A stretch of 64,000 nt of DNA from Bufo bufo. Lineage: Eukaryota; Chordata; Amphibia; Anura; Bufonidae. Below, piece by piece: positions 22,338 through 33,884 of this stretch. Location of the stretch: the NCBI RefSeq assembly GCF_905171765.1, contig NC_053390.1:301051122-301115121 (forward strand), in the 5' to 3' direction. Both the position numbers and the translations under genes were made by a program. The notes under the pieces were generated by a model. That model was given only the letters and a program-made list of their open reading frames with translations, searched no databases and had not been told where the DNA came from. Numbering within the stretch: the first letter of the stretch is position 1; every line of letters begins with the position of its first letter.

Positions 22338-22411
22338 GGTCATTCTGGAGATCAGGTTCTTCAAGGACTGACTTTTGGAAAGGGAACACAACTTTATGTC
22401 CAACCAAGAAA
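22338..22411 (+). CDS. T-cell receptor delta J segment (upstream)
   Basis: The frame reads GHSGDQVLQGLTFGKGTQLY then VQP. The FGKGT core is the invariant J motif (F/W-G-x-G-T), and human J-delta 1 carries the same FGKGT. After V(D)J joining it forms the end of the delta-chain variable domain. Oddity: the only nearby donor, AAA|GTGACT at 22412, leaves 2 bases after the last full codon, while the C-delta acceptor needs 1. A spliced transcript using it would be out of frame. J-delta segments normally end CCA plus one base; here about 4 extra bases stand before GT. The segment may be non-functional or use another donor. It lies 3.7 kb upstream of C-delta exon 1. Confidence 0.75.
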
Positions 22412-23057
22412 GTGACTGAAATCTTTATATTCAATGTATGTTTTTTTATATTTATTTTATTTTCCTTTTCCATTCATTTCATGCACGCAGGACTTTTTTC
22501 TCTGCTAAAACAGAAAAATGTTCTTCAGATTTAGAACAGAAACCGAACAGATCATATTACAGTAACTAGGATCTGTAAGGTTCTGTTCATGTCAGTAATG
22601 TGCCAAACCCAGCCCTTCCGCTATCTCCTTTCGTCTGCTCCTACAACTGAGCAGAAGAATGGAAAATATTACAGTGTTTGCGACTTTTATTACTAATTTA
22701 GATAGCTAAATTTAATTAAAAATTTAATAGAACATTATAAATCTTTATATGCAGCATTGCTTCTTTACATAAATGATGTAGCATTTTAAAGGTATTTCCT
22801 ACATATGACTCTATGTCATTGTTTCCAGCATTTTACCTATAATTCATAGTTCAGATGGTTATTTTTGGTCTAGCAAATTGCAGTGAAGAAATACTCTTAT
22901 AGTAGGATTGTTGTTTTCATATAGTTTATCCAGATAATTTATGTGATATTTAGAGGGAAATTAATCTTTACAGCGTATGCTGCTGTTTTCTATTACCTTT
23001 TATATTATGGCAATAAAAACACCTAGCTTTATATAAATATAAGCGCTCCTTCACATA
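22412..23057. other. J-J interval, left part: no gene seen
   Basis: AT-rich intronic-type DNA between the first J segment and the Tc1 insertion. No further J core (F-G-x-G-T followed by a donor) was found. Confidence 0.5.
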
Positions 23058-23059
23058 TA

Positions 23060-24680
23060 CAGTTGCAAGAAAAAGTATGTGAACCCTTTGGAATGATAGG
23101 GATTTCTGCACAAATTGGTCATAAAATGTGATCTGATCTTCATCTAAGTCACAACGATAAACAATCACAGTCTGCTTAAACTAATAACACACAAAGAATT
23201 AAATGTTACCATGTTTTTATTGAACACGCCATGTAAACATTCACAGTGCAGGTGGAAAAAGTATGTGAATCCTTGGATTTAAACACTGGTTGGACCTCCT
23301 TTGGCAGCAATAACTTCAACCAAATGTTTCCTGTAGTTGCAGATCAGACGTGCACAACGGTCAGGAGTAATTCTTGACCATTCCTCTTAACAGAACTGTT
23401 TCATTTCAGCAATATTCTTGGGATGTCTGGTGTGAATCGCTTTTTTGATTTAATGCCACAGCATCTCAATCGGGTTGAGTTCAGGACTCTGATTGGGCCA
23501 CTCCAGAAGGCGTATTTTCTTCAGTTTAAGCCATTCTGTTGTTGATTTACTTCTATGCTTTGGGTCATTTTCCTGTTGCAACACCCATCTTCTGTTGAGC
23601 TTCATCTGGTGGACAGATGGCTTTAAGTTCTCCTGCAAAATGTCTTGATAAACTTGGGAATTCATTTTTCCTTCGATGATAGCAATCCATCCAGGCCCTG
23701 ACGCAGCAAAGCAGCCCCAAACCATGATGCCCGCATCACCATACTTCACAGTTGGGATGAGGTTTTGATGTTGGTGTGCTGTGCCTCTTTTTCTCCACAC
23801 ACAGTGTTGTGTGTTTCTTCCAAACAACTCAACTTTGGTTTCATCTGTCCACAGAATATTTTGCCAGTACTGCTGTGGAACATCAAGGTGCTCTTGTGCA
23901 AACTGTAAATGTGCAGCAATGTTTTTTTTGGACAGCAGTGGCTTCCTCTGTGGTATCCTCCCATGAAATCCATTATTGTTTAGTGTTTTACGTATCGTAG
24001 ATTCGCTAACAGGGATGTTAGCATATGCCAGAGACTTTTGTAAGTCTTTAGCTGACACTCTAGGATTCTTCTTCACCTCATTGGGCAGTCTGCGCTGTGC
24101 TCTTGCAGTCATCTTTACAAGACGACCACTCCTAGGGAGAGTAGCAGCAGTGCTGAACTTTCTCCATTTATAGACAATTTGTCTTACCGTGGACTGATGA
24201 ACAGCAAGGCTTTTGGAGATACTTTTATAACCCTTTCCAGCCCTATGCAAGTCAACAATTCTTAATCGTAGGTCTTCTGAGAGCTCTTTTGTGCGAGGCA
24301 TCATTCACATCAAGCAATGCTTCTTGTGAAAAGCAAACCCAGAACTGGTGTGTGTTTTTTATAGGGCAGGGCAGCTGTAACCAACACCTCCAATCTCATC
24401 TCATTGATTGGACTCCAGTTGGCTGACACCTCACTCCACATAGCTCTTGGAGATGTCATTAGTCTAGGGGTTCACATACTTTTTCCACCTGCACTGTGAA
24501 TGTTTACATGGTGTGTTCAATAAAAACATGGTAACATTTAATTCTTTGTGTGTTATTAGTTTAAGCAGACTGTGATTGTCTATTGTTGTGACTTAGATGA
24601 AGATCAGATCACATTTTATGACCAATTTGTGCAGAAATACATATCATTCCAAAGGGTTCACATACTTTTTCTTGCAACTG
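23060..24680 (-). mobile_element. Tc1-like transposon, 1.62 kb
   Basis: The ends are long inverted repeats of about 190 bp starting CAGTTGCAAGAAAAAGTATG and ending with its complement. TA duplications stand at 23058-23059 and 24681-24682, as Tc1 elements require. Within each arm the outer word AAAAAGTATGTGAACCCTT recurs near the inner edge (AAAAAGTATGTGAATCCTT at 23259), the IR/DR layout with two transposase sites per end. The element separates the two J-delta segments. Its ends are well preserved but the transposase carries stops. Confidence 0.92.
23279..24304 (-). pseudogene. Tc1 transposase with two internal stops
   Basis: An open frame of 284 aa (24304-23450) starts [14 protein letters not shown]. 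It has the N-terminal helix-turn-helix pair ([21 protein letters not shown]), a GRLVKM turn and the catalytic DDE domain: LWTDETKVELFG (first Asp), ENDPKHRSKST (second Asp) and SPELNPIEMLW (Glu, 34 residues after the second Asp in this family). Right after MLWH comes a stop. Translation past it still reads IKKAIHTRHPKNIAEMKQFC, a second stop, then EEWSRITPDRCARLICNYRK and a normal end at 23279. All catalytic residues are present but the C-terminal 50-odd residues are lost. Confidence 0.92.
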
Positions 24681-24682
24681 TA

Positions 24683-25252
24683 TATCCAGAGTTCCAGCCC
24701 AGTTTCCTCCGGTGTGGAGCACAAGACAGCGTAGGGGAGCTAAAGCTGGAACGGATCACATAGTTTTCTATGGGAGCGTTCATGTGGCGCACCAGTTGTG
24801 ATGGTGGATGTCAAATAGCACCAGACAGAAAAACCCTGCTGGGATGTTTTGTCTATAGACACTGGACCTGTGCACATATATCAGTTGTGTTCGGCTCCTC
24901 AGAAATACAAACCAGACACAACTGATTTATGTGTACAAAGTTCAGACACTAAATTCTTCTAGTGCAATGATCAGCATGCCACATGAAAGCCTCCAGTATA
25001 CACGGTCTATATGCTAATACTTTACTAGTCACATACACAGATACCTCAAACTGTCACTAATGAAAATAATAGTAAATTAACAGATATTGTATAGAATAAT
25101 ATTTCTAGTTCATTATAATAATTCTTACAAATTCTATTACTAAGCAGCAGGGGTTTAGAAAATGCTGTTTTAGTCATCACACGTGAAGCTTTGAATAGTA
25201 TTTGCATATTGCTCTACCTGGGGAACAGGTTGATAAGAACAAAGTAGTCACC
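24683..25252. other. J-J interval, right part: no gene seen
   Basis: Unique, AT-rich sequence between the Tc1 element and the second J segment. No other J core was found on the plus strand. Confidence 0.5.
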
Positions 25253-25259
25253 CACCGTG
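25253..25259 (+). promoter_or_regulatory. Probable recombination heptamer of the second J-delta
   Basis: CACCGTG matches CACTGTG in 6 of 7 places and abuts the J coding sequence. At the 12-bp distance (25232-25240) the nonamer is poor (GATAAGAAC), so signal strength is doubtful. Confidence 0.45.
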
Positions 25260-25326
25260 CATGTCGGAGTAACCTACACAAACTCAATGGTGTTTGGATC
25301 GGGCACCAAGCTAACTGTAGAACCAG
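25260..25326 (+). CDS. T-cell receptor delta J segment (C-proximal)
   Basis: The frame reads HVGVTYTNSMVFGSGTKLTV then EP. FGSGT is the J core and KLTVEP the usual J ending. It finishes with GAA CCA G and a strong donor, GTGAGA, at 25327. That leaves one base, which matches the C-delta exon 1 acceptor phase exactly (G plus GC gives Gly). It is therefore the better-formed J of the two, about 0.7 kb upstream of the constant region. Confidence 0.88.
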
Positions 25327-25865
25327 GTGAGAATACTGAATATTGTAAGTAATAACCATATAATATTATTAATATGATATCTACTCAAGCTAAAAGGAAA
25401 TAAAGCAAGAGATAGGTAGAGAGCACAGATACCTTCAGAAAGTAATTACTAGTTATCATGTACGGAATCACCCATTAAAAATATTGATTAGTAGTAATAT
25501 ATTCGAAAAAGGACACGTAATAATAATAATAATAATAATAATAAAAATAATTACTGATTTGTACAAAAAATAATTTCTACTAATTTATCCAGCTGCTACT
25601 TACGGTACTTAGGGAATCTGCAGTAAGTGATATAGAAATCTTTTATAATTTAGAGGTGTGAGTAGAAAGAGTTAATGTTTCAGTGTCTTCTGCTGGCTAT
25701 AGCTCAGCTCCTTAACAGAGGCAGTGGTGTAGAGGAGACACAAAGCCTGTAGCTTTGCCAGGTAACAGCTAGATTACATTGACTGTCTACTATATATATA
25801 TTTGCATTATAGGTTTAATATGGTGTGATATATATAGATAGATAGATATGAGATAGATAGATATG

Positions 25866-25898
<33 letters not shown>

Positions 25899-25915
25899 TG
25901 AGATAGATAGATATG

Positions 25916-25964
<49 letters not shown>

Positions 25965-26040
25965 TTTAGACTTGAAGCTGAAGCTGAAAAAAAGCTGACT
26001 TTAGGAAGCTGAAACCTAAAAATTGGTCTTTGTGTTCCAG
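25327..26040 (+). other. J-to-C intron with microsatellites
   Basis: It holds an (AAT)n run at about 25518-25545 and a long (GATA)n tract with interspersed GAGATA at about 25829-25963. It ends in the acceptor TTTGTGTTCCAG (26040). The C-delta exon follows. Confidence 0.8.
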
Positions 26041-26292
26041 GCAAGAAACCTACCACAGCTCCTCAAGTCTTTGAGTTGAAAACTAAAGGGGAAAACTCCT
26101 CCACAGCCTGTCTGGCAAAAGATTTCTACCCTAAGGATATTGAAATCTCTGTTAATAAAATCAAACAAGAGAATATTACCACCATCTTGTCTAAGAATGG
26201 ATTGTACAGCGCGGTCAGTTTTCACAATGTAAAGTCAGACGTCTTTGGATGTGAAGTCAAGCAAATCCTGGACAAGACTAACATTTTCAAAG
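26041..26292 (+). CDS. TRDC: T-cell receptor delta constant region, exon 1 (Ig domain)
   Basis: After the TTCCAG acceptor the frame (phase 1) reads GKKPTTAPQVFELKTKG, then ENSSTACLAKDFYPKDIEIS and ends SDVFGCEVKQILDKTN plus IFKG. PQVF, ACLAKDFYPKDI and the second Cys in FGCEV match the TCR-delta C domain (family motif ACLVK-FYPK). As in other C-delta domains there is no Trp between the two cysteines. At 84 residues it is slightly short. The 3' end is set by frame logic: exon 2 starts in phase 1 and only phase 1 reaches the membrane exon without a stop. The matching boundary is AAAG|GCAAAG at 26292/26293, a GC donor. The nearby GT (26298) would give phase 0 and a stop in exon 3. NSS and NIT are possible N-glycosylation sites. 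Confidence 0.92.
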
Positions 26293-26591
26293 GCAAAGTA
26301 TAATTTATTATCTATGTTTGATTTTCCACAATAACTTAAATGTGTTTGCCACTTTCTGGTTACAGTTGATTAATGTGTATGTAAGATGACTATATGGCTC
26401 TTAGTAATAGAGACCTTGTTAGCATTGTGCATTATTTTCTATATTTCATAAGTTATTCCCCCCTCACTAGTCTTTTGTGCTGTCCACACATTGGTCCTGT
26501 CCATAAAATGGCTGCTTTTGGGAATGGGGGGAGAGTCATGTGACCAGGTAAATCACTCATTCTCCTCCTCCATTCAAATACAGTGGAGGAG

Positions 26592-26714
26592 ATTTATCAA
26601 ACTGGTGTAAAGTAGAACTGGCTTAGTTGCCCATAGCAACTAATCAGATTCCACCTTTCATTTTTCACAGCTCCTTTGGAAAGCCAGTTCTACTTTACAC
26701 CAGTTTGATAAATG
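26592..26714. repeat. Palindromic MITE in C-delta intron 1
   Basis: ATTTATCAAACTGGTGTAAA and the inverted CTACTTTACACCAGTTTGAT bracket a short core containing GCCCATAGCAACTAATCAGA. The same family occurs at 38615-38788 and near 36110-36245. Non-coding. Confidence 0.65.
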
Positions 26715-27096
26715 TACCTGCCATCTGCACTTGCACTGTTGGGAATTCAATGCATGGTGTTTGAATGGAGGAGACTGAGTGATTTTCCTGGTCACATGAC
26801 CCTCAATCAGTGGTCATCTTACGATCAGGACCTCTATGTGGACTTCATATAAAATATACTCAAGGTGGCATCGCTTCTGGAATAAAGCAAATGCAAAGAA
26901 TAACAAAAAAACAAGCTACATAAGTAAGTGCCATTTAGTCATCTTACATAAATATTGGTCAACAGTAGCCAAAAAAATGGACAACCCCTTTAAGTTATTC
27001 ATTTTTTGGACTGTTTTGCACTATAAGAGGTCTACACCTTGTCAACATTTAAACTGAAAAAGGAAAAAATGTAAAGCAAAGCAGCCCCTTCTTTAA

Positions 27097-30000
27097 CCCC
27101 TTAAGGACACAGCCTTTTTACACCTTAGGACCAGGCCATTTTTTGAAAATCTGACCAGAGTCCCTTTAAGTGCTGATAACTTTAAAACGCTTTGACTTAT
27201 CCAGGCCGTTCTGAGATTGTTTTTTCGTCACATATTGTACTTCATGACACTGGTAAAATGAAGTCAAAAAAATTATTTTTTTTGCACCAAAAAATACCTA
27301 ATTTAACAAAAAATTTGGAAAAATTTGCAAATTTCAAAGTTTCAGTTTCTCTACTTCTGTAATACATAGTAATACCCCAAAAAATTGTGATGACTTTACA
27401 TTCCCCATATGTCTACTTCTTGTTAGAATTGATTTGGGAATGATATTTTATTTTTTGGGGATGTTATAAGGCTTAGAAGTTTAGAAGCAAATCTTGAAAT
27501 TTTTCAGAAATTTACAAAAACTCAATTTTTAGGGACCAGTTCAGGTCTCAAGTCACTTTGCGAGGCTTACATTATAGAAACCACCCAAAAATGACCCCAT
27601 CTAAGAAACTACACCCCTCAAGGTATTCAAAACTGATTTTGCATACGTTGTTAACCCTTTAGGTGTTGCACAAGAGTTATTGGCAAATGGGGAGGAAATT
27701 TGAGAATTTCATTTTTTTGTCTAATTTTTCATTTTAACCCATTTTTTCCACTAACAAATCAAGGGTTAACAGCCAAACAAGACTGTATCTTTATTGCCCT
27801 GACTCTGCCGTTTACAGAAACACCCAATATGTGGCCGTAAACTACTGTACGGCCACACAGCGGGGCGTAGAGTGAAAGGTGCGCCGTATGGTTTTTGGAG
27901 GGCTGATTTTTATGGACTGGTTTATTTACACCATGTCCCATTTGAAGCCCCCTGATGCACCCCTAGAGGAGAAACTCCCTAAAAGTGACCCCATCTAAGA
28001 AACTACACCCCTCAAGCTATTCAAAACTGATTTTACATACATCGTTAACCCTTTAGGTGTTGCACAGGAGTTATTGGCAAATGGCGATGAAATTTGAGAA
28101 TTTCATTTTTTTGCCTAATTTTCCATTTTAACCCATTTTTTCCACTAACAAAGCAAGGGTTAACAGCCAAACAAGACTGTATCTTTATTGCCCTGACTCT
28201 GCTGTTTACAGAAACACCCCATATGTGGCCGTAAACTACTGTACGGGCACACAGCGGGGCGTAGAGTGAAAGGTGCGCCGTTTGGTTTTTGGAGGGCTGA
28301 TTTTGCTGGACTGTTTTTTTGGCACCATGTCCCATTTGAAGCCCCCCTGATGCACCCCTGGAGTAGAAACTCCATAAAAGTGACCCCATCTAAGAAACTA
28401 CACCCCTCAAGGTATTCAAAACTGATTTTACAAACTTTGTTAACCCTTTAGGTGTTGCACAAGATTTAATGGAAAATAGAGATACAATTTCAAAATTTCA
28501 CTTTTTTGGCAGATTTTCCATTTTAATATTTTTTTTCCAGTTACAAAGCAAGGGTTAACAGCCAAACAAAACTCATTATTTATGGCCCTGATTCTGTAGT
28601 TTACAGAAACACCCCATATGTGGTCGTAAACTGCTGTACGGGCACACGGCAGGGCGCAGAAGGAAAGGAACGCCATGCGGTTTTTGGAAGGCAGATTTTG
28701 CTGCACAGTTTTTTTTTACACCATGTCCCATTTGAAGCCCCCCTGATGCACCCCTAGAGTAGAAACTCCAAAAAAGTGACCCCATTTTAGAAACTACGGG
28801 ATAGGGTGGCAGTTTTGTTGGTACTAGTTTAGGGTACATATGATTTTTGGTTGCTCTATATTACACTTTTTGTGCGGCAAGGTAACAAGAAATAGATTTT
28901 TTGGCACGTTTTTATTTTTTGTTATTGACAACATTCATCTGACAGGTTAGATCATGTGGTAATTTTATAGAGCAGGTTGTCACGGACGTGGCGATACCTA
29001 ATATGTATACTATTTTTTTTATTTATGTAAGTTTTACACAATGATTTAATTTTTAAAACAAAAAAAATGTTTTAGTGTCTCCATAGTCTAAGAGCCATAG
29101 TTTTTTCAGTTTTTGGGCGATTATCTTAAGTAGGGTCTCATTTTTTGCGGGATGAAATGACGGTTTGATTGGCATCTATTTTGGGGTGCATATGACTTTT
29201 TGATTGCTTGCTATTACACTTTTTGTGACGTAAGATGACAAAAAATGGCTTTTTTTACACCGTTTTTATTTTAATTTTTTTACGGTGGTCATCTGAGGGG
29301 TTAGATCATGTGATATTTTTATAGAGCCGGTCGATACGGACGCGGCGATACCTAATATGTATACTTTTTTTTTATTTATGTAAGTTTTACACAATGATTT
29401 CATTTTTGAAACAAAAAAAATCATGTTTTAGTGTTTCCATAGTCTAAGAGCCATAGTTTTTTCAGTTTTTGGGCGATTATCTTGGGTAGGGTATGATTTT
29501 TGCGGGATGAGATGACGGTTTGATTGGTACTATTTTGGCGTACATGCGACTTTTTTGATCACTTTTATTACCTTTTTTGGGAAGTAAGGTGGGCAAAATT
29601 TCAATTTCATCCTAGTTTTTTATTTTTTATTTTTATGGCGTTCACCGTTCGGGTAAAGTAACATAACCGTTTTATAGATCAGGTCGTTACGGACGCGGCG
29701 ATACCAAACATGTGTAGGGAATTTTATTTTTTTCATTTTTAATCAGTGATAAATGTGTTTTTTGATTTTTACTTTTTTTTCACTTTTTTTAACTTTTTTT
29801 TTGACCCAGACCCACTTGGTTCTTGAAGATCCAGTGGGTCTGATGTCTGTATAATACAGTACAGTACAATATATATTGTTCTGTACTGTATTTTACTTAC
29901 ACTGAACAGATCTATGCTTTTTAGCACAGATCTGTTCAGCACCATGGACAGCAGGACGCCTGAGAGGCGTCCTGTTGCCATGGGAACCTTCCCCGTCTGC

Positions 30001-30730
30001 TCAGAACTGCGCAGACGGGGAAGGGTAAGCACAGGGCTGAGGGGGGCTCTCTGGGGGCTCTCTCCCTCTCCCATCGGGGGGCTGCAAAGGCACAGCAGCC
30101 CCCCGATGGGAGAGGGAGGGAGCTCCCTGCGCTGTTAACCTTTTCCATACAGCGGTCCGTACGGACCGCTGTATGGAAAGGGTTAACGGCTGACATCGCA
30201 TCGCAGATGTCAGCCGTTTATACCAGGGTGCCAGCAATGTGCTGGCACCCTGGTATCCCCACTAGAAACCAACGATCATTCAAGGGGAGGCGGGCGGGGG
30301 ATCGCGATCCCGCCTGCCGCACCGCCCGCCTCCCGCACCGCCCACACCGCCCGCAACCCTCCCCCTGCACCTCCCACCGGGCTAAAATCACTCGGGGGGT
30401 GCAGGGGGAGGGATACAGATCTATTTTAGGAATACTAAAGTTTCTGATCCCCGCGGTCAGGGACCGCAGGGATCAGAAACTGCAGAAATCGCAGCAAACC
30501 GCAGGTCTGAATTGACCTGCGGTTTGCCGCGATCGCCGACATGGGGGGGTCACCGGACCCCCCCGCGCATTTAGCCTAGGTGCCTGCTCGATGATTTGAG
30601 CAGGCACCGGGTTCCGATCACTGCCGGCCGGGCGGCAGTGATCGGAACAACACATGACGTACCGGTACGTCATGTGTCCTTAAGTACCAGGACATCATTA
30701 CGTACCGGTACGTCATGTGTCCTTAAGAGG
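27097..30730. mobile_element. TTAA-flanked element in C-delta intron 1, 3.6 kb
   Basis: TTAA stands at 27093-27096 and 30731-30734. The ends CCCCTTAAGGACACA and TGTGTCCTTAAGAGG are inverted repeats. The interior has three tandem copies of a roughly 400-bp module (ACTACACCCCTCAAG, AACCCTTTAGGTGTTGCACA, CACCCCATATGTGG; about 27600-28790), T-rich repeats, and GC-rich hairpins at 29890-30700, including AGCGGTCCGTACGGACCGCT. No transposase is seen. TTAA implies piggyBac-type mobilisation (inference). Confidence 0.75.
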
Positions 30731-30734
30731 TTAA

Positions 30735-31831
30735 TGCTCTTCTCTGGTCTCTATATGTCATAGGTCATGAATATCGATAGCTGGGTATCCAACACTCAGC
30801 ACCCCCACTAATCATGCTGTTTTCAGTAACCATTGGAGCTGGAAACAAAACAGTGGAAGAAGCCGGATGCACAAGCCACTCCGCAGTGAATAAAGCTTTC
30901 TGCTTCCAGCTCCACCCACTGTTTTCTTTTTTCGGCGGATGACAAAAACAGCTGATCGGCGTGTTACCTGCTGTCTGGGATGTGTTCCTGCACAGTCTAA
31001 CTCCACCAACTGGTATTACCCAGTTGGACTGTATTGCAGACTGTTGGCAGTTTACTCATAAACTTCAAGTAGGAATAACAGAGGAATCACACAACATAGA
31101 GTGTAAGGGATCGTCTCTCTTTCAGGGGGTCAGACTCACAGACATCTTCACAGACAGCAGGATTTAAGGGCCAAAACTGTGTTTTATTGCGGCACGTCCG
31201 CATAAACAAACAGTTGTACAAAATAAACTCCTGCCCGTCTGGGCTCTACCTAAACACATAGGTTTCCCTGACTCATCTCTAAGTACCGCTTAGTGCCAGG
31301 GTCTCAGGCTCTAAGCCTTAGCAGGTTCCACTCATCAAGCGCCAGTCCACACAGGGGAGAGATCAGGCTTCGCATAGCCTTGTAGCCCCTCAGTCTTCCT
31401 GACTGAGACCACCCACAGAGCCTCTGCCCCAGTATCACAGACACTTCTCCCTCCTCAGACTGACCTACTCTGAGGTGCTTTATGCAAGCCTGATTACAGC
31501 AGGCCTCACCTGCGATCACCTCAGGTAGAAAGGAAAACCCGTACTGGAAGGGTGTGGACTGGGAACTCACTCTACCAAGTCTAGCCACCAGTCCAAGTAA
31601 AATCCAGCCCAACAAATGTATACAGAAATGTCTCAGCAAACTATGCTTTGCTGAGACTACTGACACTCTCTGGATTTTATCTGTCTCACCCATCTGAGGT
31701 ACCTGAAGTGGGACAACACACCTTCCAGCACTGTTCACATTACCACAAGAGTTATATGAAAAGATACCCCAGAATTGATATTACGTGGGGAATGCAAGAA
31801 GTTACTAAAACAGAGATGAGGTGGTGGCAGC
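30735..31831 (+). other. C-delta intron 1, no exon seen
   Basis: Contains what looks like old repeat DNA (31170-31740, with a GTTTTATTGCGG motif and Cys/Pro-rich chance frames). No gene is supported. Confidence 0.4.
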
Positions 31832-31834
31832 TTA

Positions 31835-32332
31835 GGCTACTTTCACACGAGCGTTCGGAGCGGATCCGTCTGATGTTTCATCAGACGGATCCGCTCCGAT
31901 AATGCAGACGTTTGCATCCGTTCAGAACGGATGCGTCTGCATTATTACTTAGAAAATTTTCTAAGTCAGAAAGTAGCCTGAGCGGATCCGTTCAGACTTT
32001 ACATTGAAAGTCAATGGGGAACGGATCCGCTTGAAGATTGAGCCATATGGTGTCATCTTCAAGCGGATCCGTCCCCATTGACTTCCATTATAAGTCTGGA
32101 CGGATCCGCTCGCCTCCGCACGGCCAGGCGGACACCCGAACGCTGCAAGCAGCGTTCAGGTGTCCGCTCACTGAGCGGAGCGGAGGCTGAGCGCTGGCAG
32201 GCGGATGCATTCTCAGTGGATCCGCCTCCACTTAGAATGCATTGGGGCCAGACGGATGCGTTCGGGGCCGCTTGTGAGCCCCTTCAAACGGAGCGCACGA
32301 GCGGACACCCGAACGCTCATGTGAAAGTAGCC
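31835..32332. mobile_element. TTA-flanked MITE (Harbinger-like)
   Basis: The left end GGCTACTTTCACACGAGCG and right end CATGTGAAAGTAGCC are inverted, with TTA at 31832-31834 and 32333-32335. The interior is a series of GGATCCG-containing palindromes (for example GCGGATCCGTC repeated in both orientations). Non-coding. Confidence 0.75.
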
Positions 32333-32509
32333 TTAACTGGTTCTCCTGATGTTTGTAAATAAAGTAACTGGTGATAAATTCCCTTTAACTAGCCCTGTGG
32401 CTCCATCATTCTGAATATCATAGGCTCAGTTTCTTCACTTTAATTGGTGCAAAAACCCATTTAAATGAGCAGGCAATATATAGGGCTTGATATAACTTTG
32501 GTTCAGCAT

Positions 32510-33311
32510 TAGTGATGAGCGGCAGGGGCAATATTAAAATTTTAGATATTTCGCAAATATTTTGTAAAATATTCGTCATATATTCGAGATTATATTCTTG
32601 ATTGTGAAAATCGGCAATGTATTATTCGCGTAATGCGTGCGAAATACCGGCGTGGGTCACTTATGCTACATTTTTCAAGCTGGTATAAGTTTCCTGAGAC
32701 TGGAGAAAATGGTTGGTACGGCAGAACATTAGAATAGCTTTATATGCAGATAGAGTGCTCCAATATATTTGCGCTTGCGAATTTTCAGCAATTAATGATG
32801 CGCATATTTTTTCGCAATATGTGCAACTTGTGACATCACAGCACTATGTCTGTAGCATGTATGTATAGACAGCAGAACCTATTACACTGCCTAACACCCT
32901 GCACTGGAACCAGCTACACTATATCAGGATATAACCTACATTGACTATCTCCCCCTAACTATCTGTATTATATGTATAAGTTAACTGTCTAATGTAATAG
33001 AACAACGCACATTAGACAATAACTGCAATAAACTTTAGAAAATAGCTGCTGGGGAGGTTCTTATATGGTAAGGGGTAGGCAACTTTCCTATTGGTTGCTA
33101 GGGATGTTGCTAAGCTGTGACAAAGCCTTCTCGTTGGCCCACAAGCTAGAAGAAGGGAGGGATGATCACCTGATGTGTACTGTATTTAAAACAAAAATAA
33201 AAAATAAAGAATATTCATCATTCCGAAATGTAGCACTATATTCTAAATATTCGTGAATTCTCGAAGTGCCGATATTCGCAATAAAAATTGCCTCTTCCTG
33301 GCTCATCCTCT
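32510..33311. repeat. hAT-like MITE in C-delta intron 1
   Basis: The left end TAGTGATGAGCGGCAGGGGC is an inverted match to the right end CCTCTTCCTGGCTCATCCTC. The interior is rich in ATATTCG and TTCGCAA words like other frog hAT MITEs. No clean 8-bp duplication was found, so the ends are approximate. Confidence 0.5.
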
Positions 33312-33733
33312 GAAAGTCCTTGAATTACCGCAAAATTTTAAGTGGAGATTTTCTCAAAAATGGACATAAACCTTAATAGCAGCAGCCAGAAAGACAAAAT
33401 GAACTTTATATAGTAAGCTACTACTATAGTATCTACTACCCTTCAAAAATGGGGGACAATTTCAAATAAAAGATATTGTTCAATGGCATACAGCAACCAT
33501 TATATAGTGGAGAATGTAACACTGCATGCTAGTAGTACTGAGTGTCACAGGCTTCCATGAGTTATACCACTGGTGAAAAGCTGAGGCTCTTTCAGTAATT
33601 TTAGAATGTCATGTAAGGAAGTAATACTATTTGAATGTTGAGAAATGGTAAAAGAAACACAAGAGCAGGCCAAGAGTCTTGGAAGCCCGAGGTACAGTAT
33701 CAGTTTTAAGTATTATTCCTGTTTGCGATGCAG

Positions 33734-33802
33734 GTATTAAGAAATCATTTGAAGAAGAAGCTTCTGCAGACAACCAGTGTGGGAGAACGGATGGCGCTGA
33801 AG
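33734..33802 (+). CDS. TRDC: T-cell receptor delta constant region, exon 2 (connecting peptide)
   Basis: A 69-bp exon with acceptor TGCGATGCAG (33733) and donor AAG|GTCAGT (33803). Read in phase 1 from exon 1 it gives (G)IKKSFEEEASADNQCGRTDG then AE. The acidic, flexible stretch with one Cys fits the connecting peptide, whose Cys forms the interchain disulfide with the gamma chain. It ends on one base (phase 1), matching exon 3. In human TRDC exon 2 has the same role and phase. The acceptor's pyrimidine tract is modest. The exon is too short to be seen as an open frame; frame agreement with exons 1 and 3 is the main support. Confidence 0.82.
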
Positions 33803-33884
33803 GTCAGTCATATACGGTATTATACATGCTGAACTGAGTAACTAAACTTCACATACTGGACTATTCCATAATGCTGGACACTTA

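Noticed and set aside
23242..24498. Perfect recombination heptamers (CACAGTG, CACTGTG) in both Tc1 inverted repeats
   Set aside because: No nonamer at 12 or 23 bp; they are part of the Tc1 repeat and probably a coincidence.
26256..26257. GT donor earlier in C-delta exon 1
   Set aside because: Phase 0 and it removes sequence after the second Cys; would not lead in frame into exon 2.
31304..31738. 144-aa minus-strand frame
   Set aside because: No domain recognised and it lies in an intron of the delta gene within repeat-like DNA.
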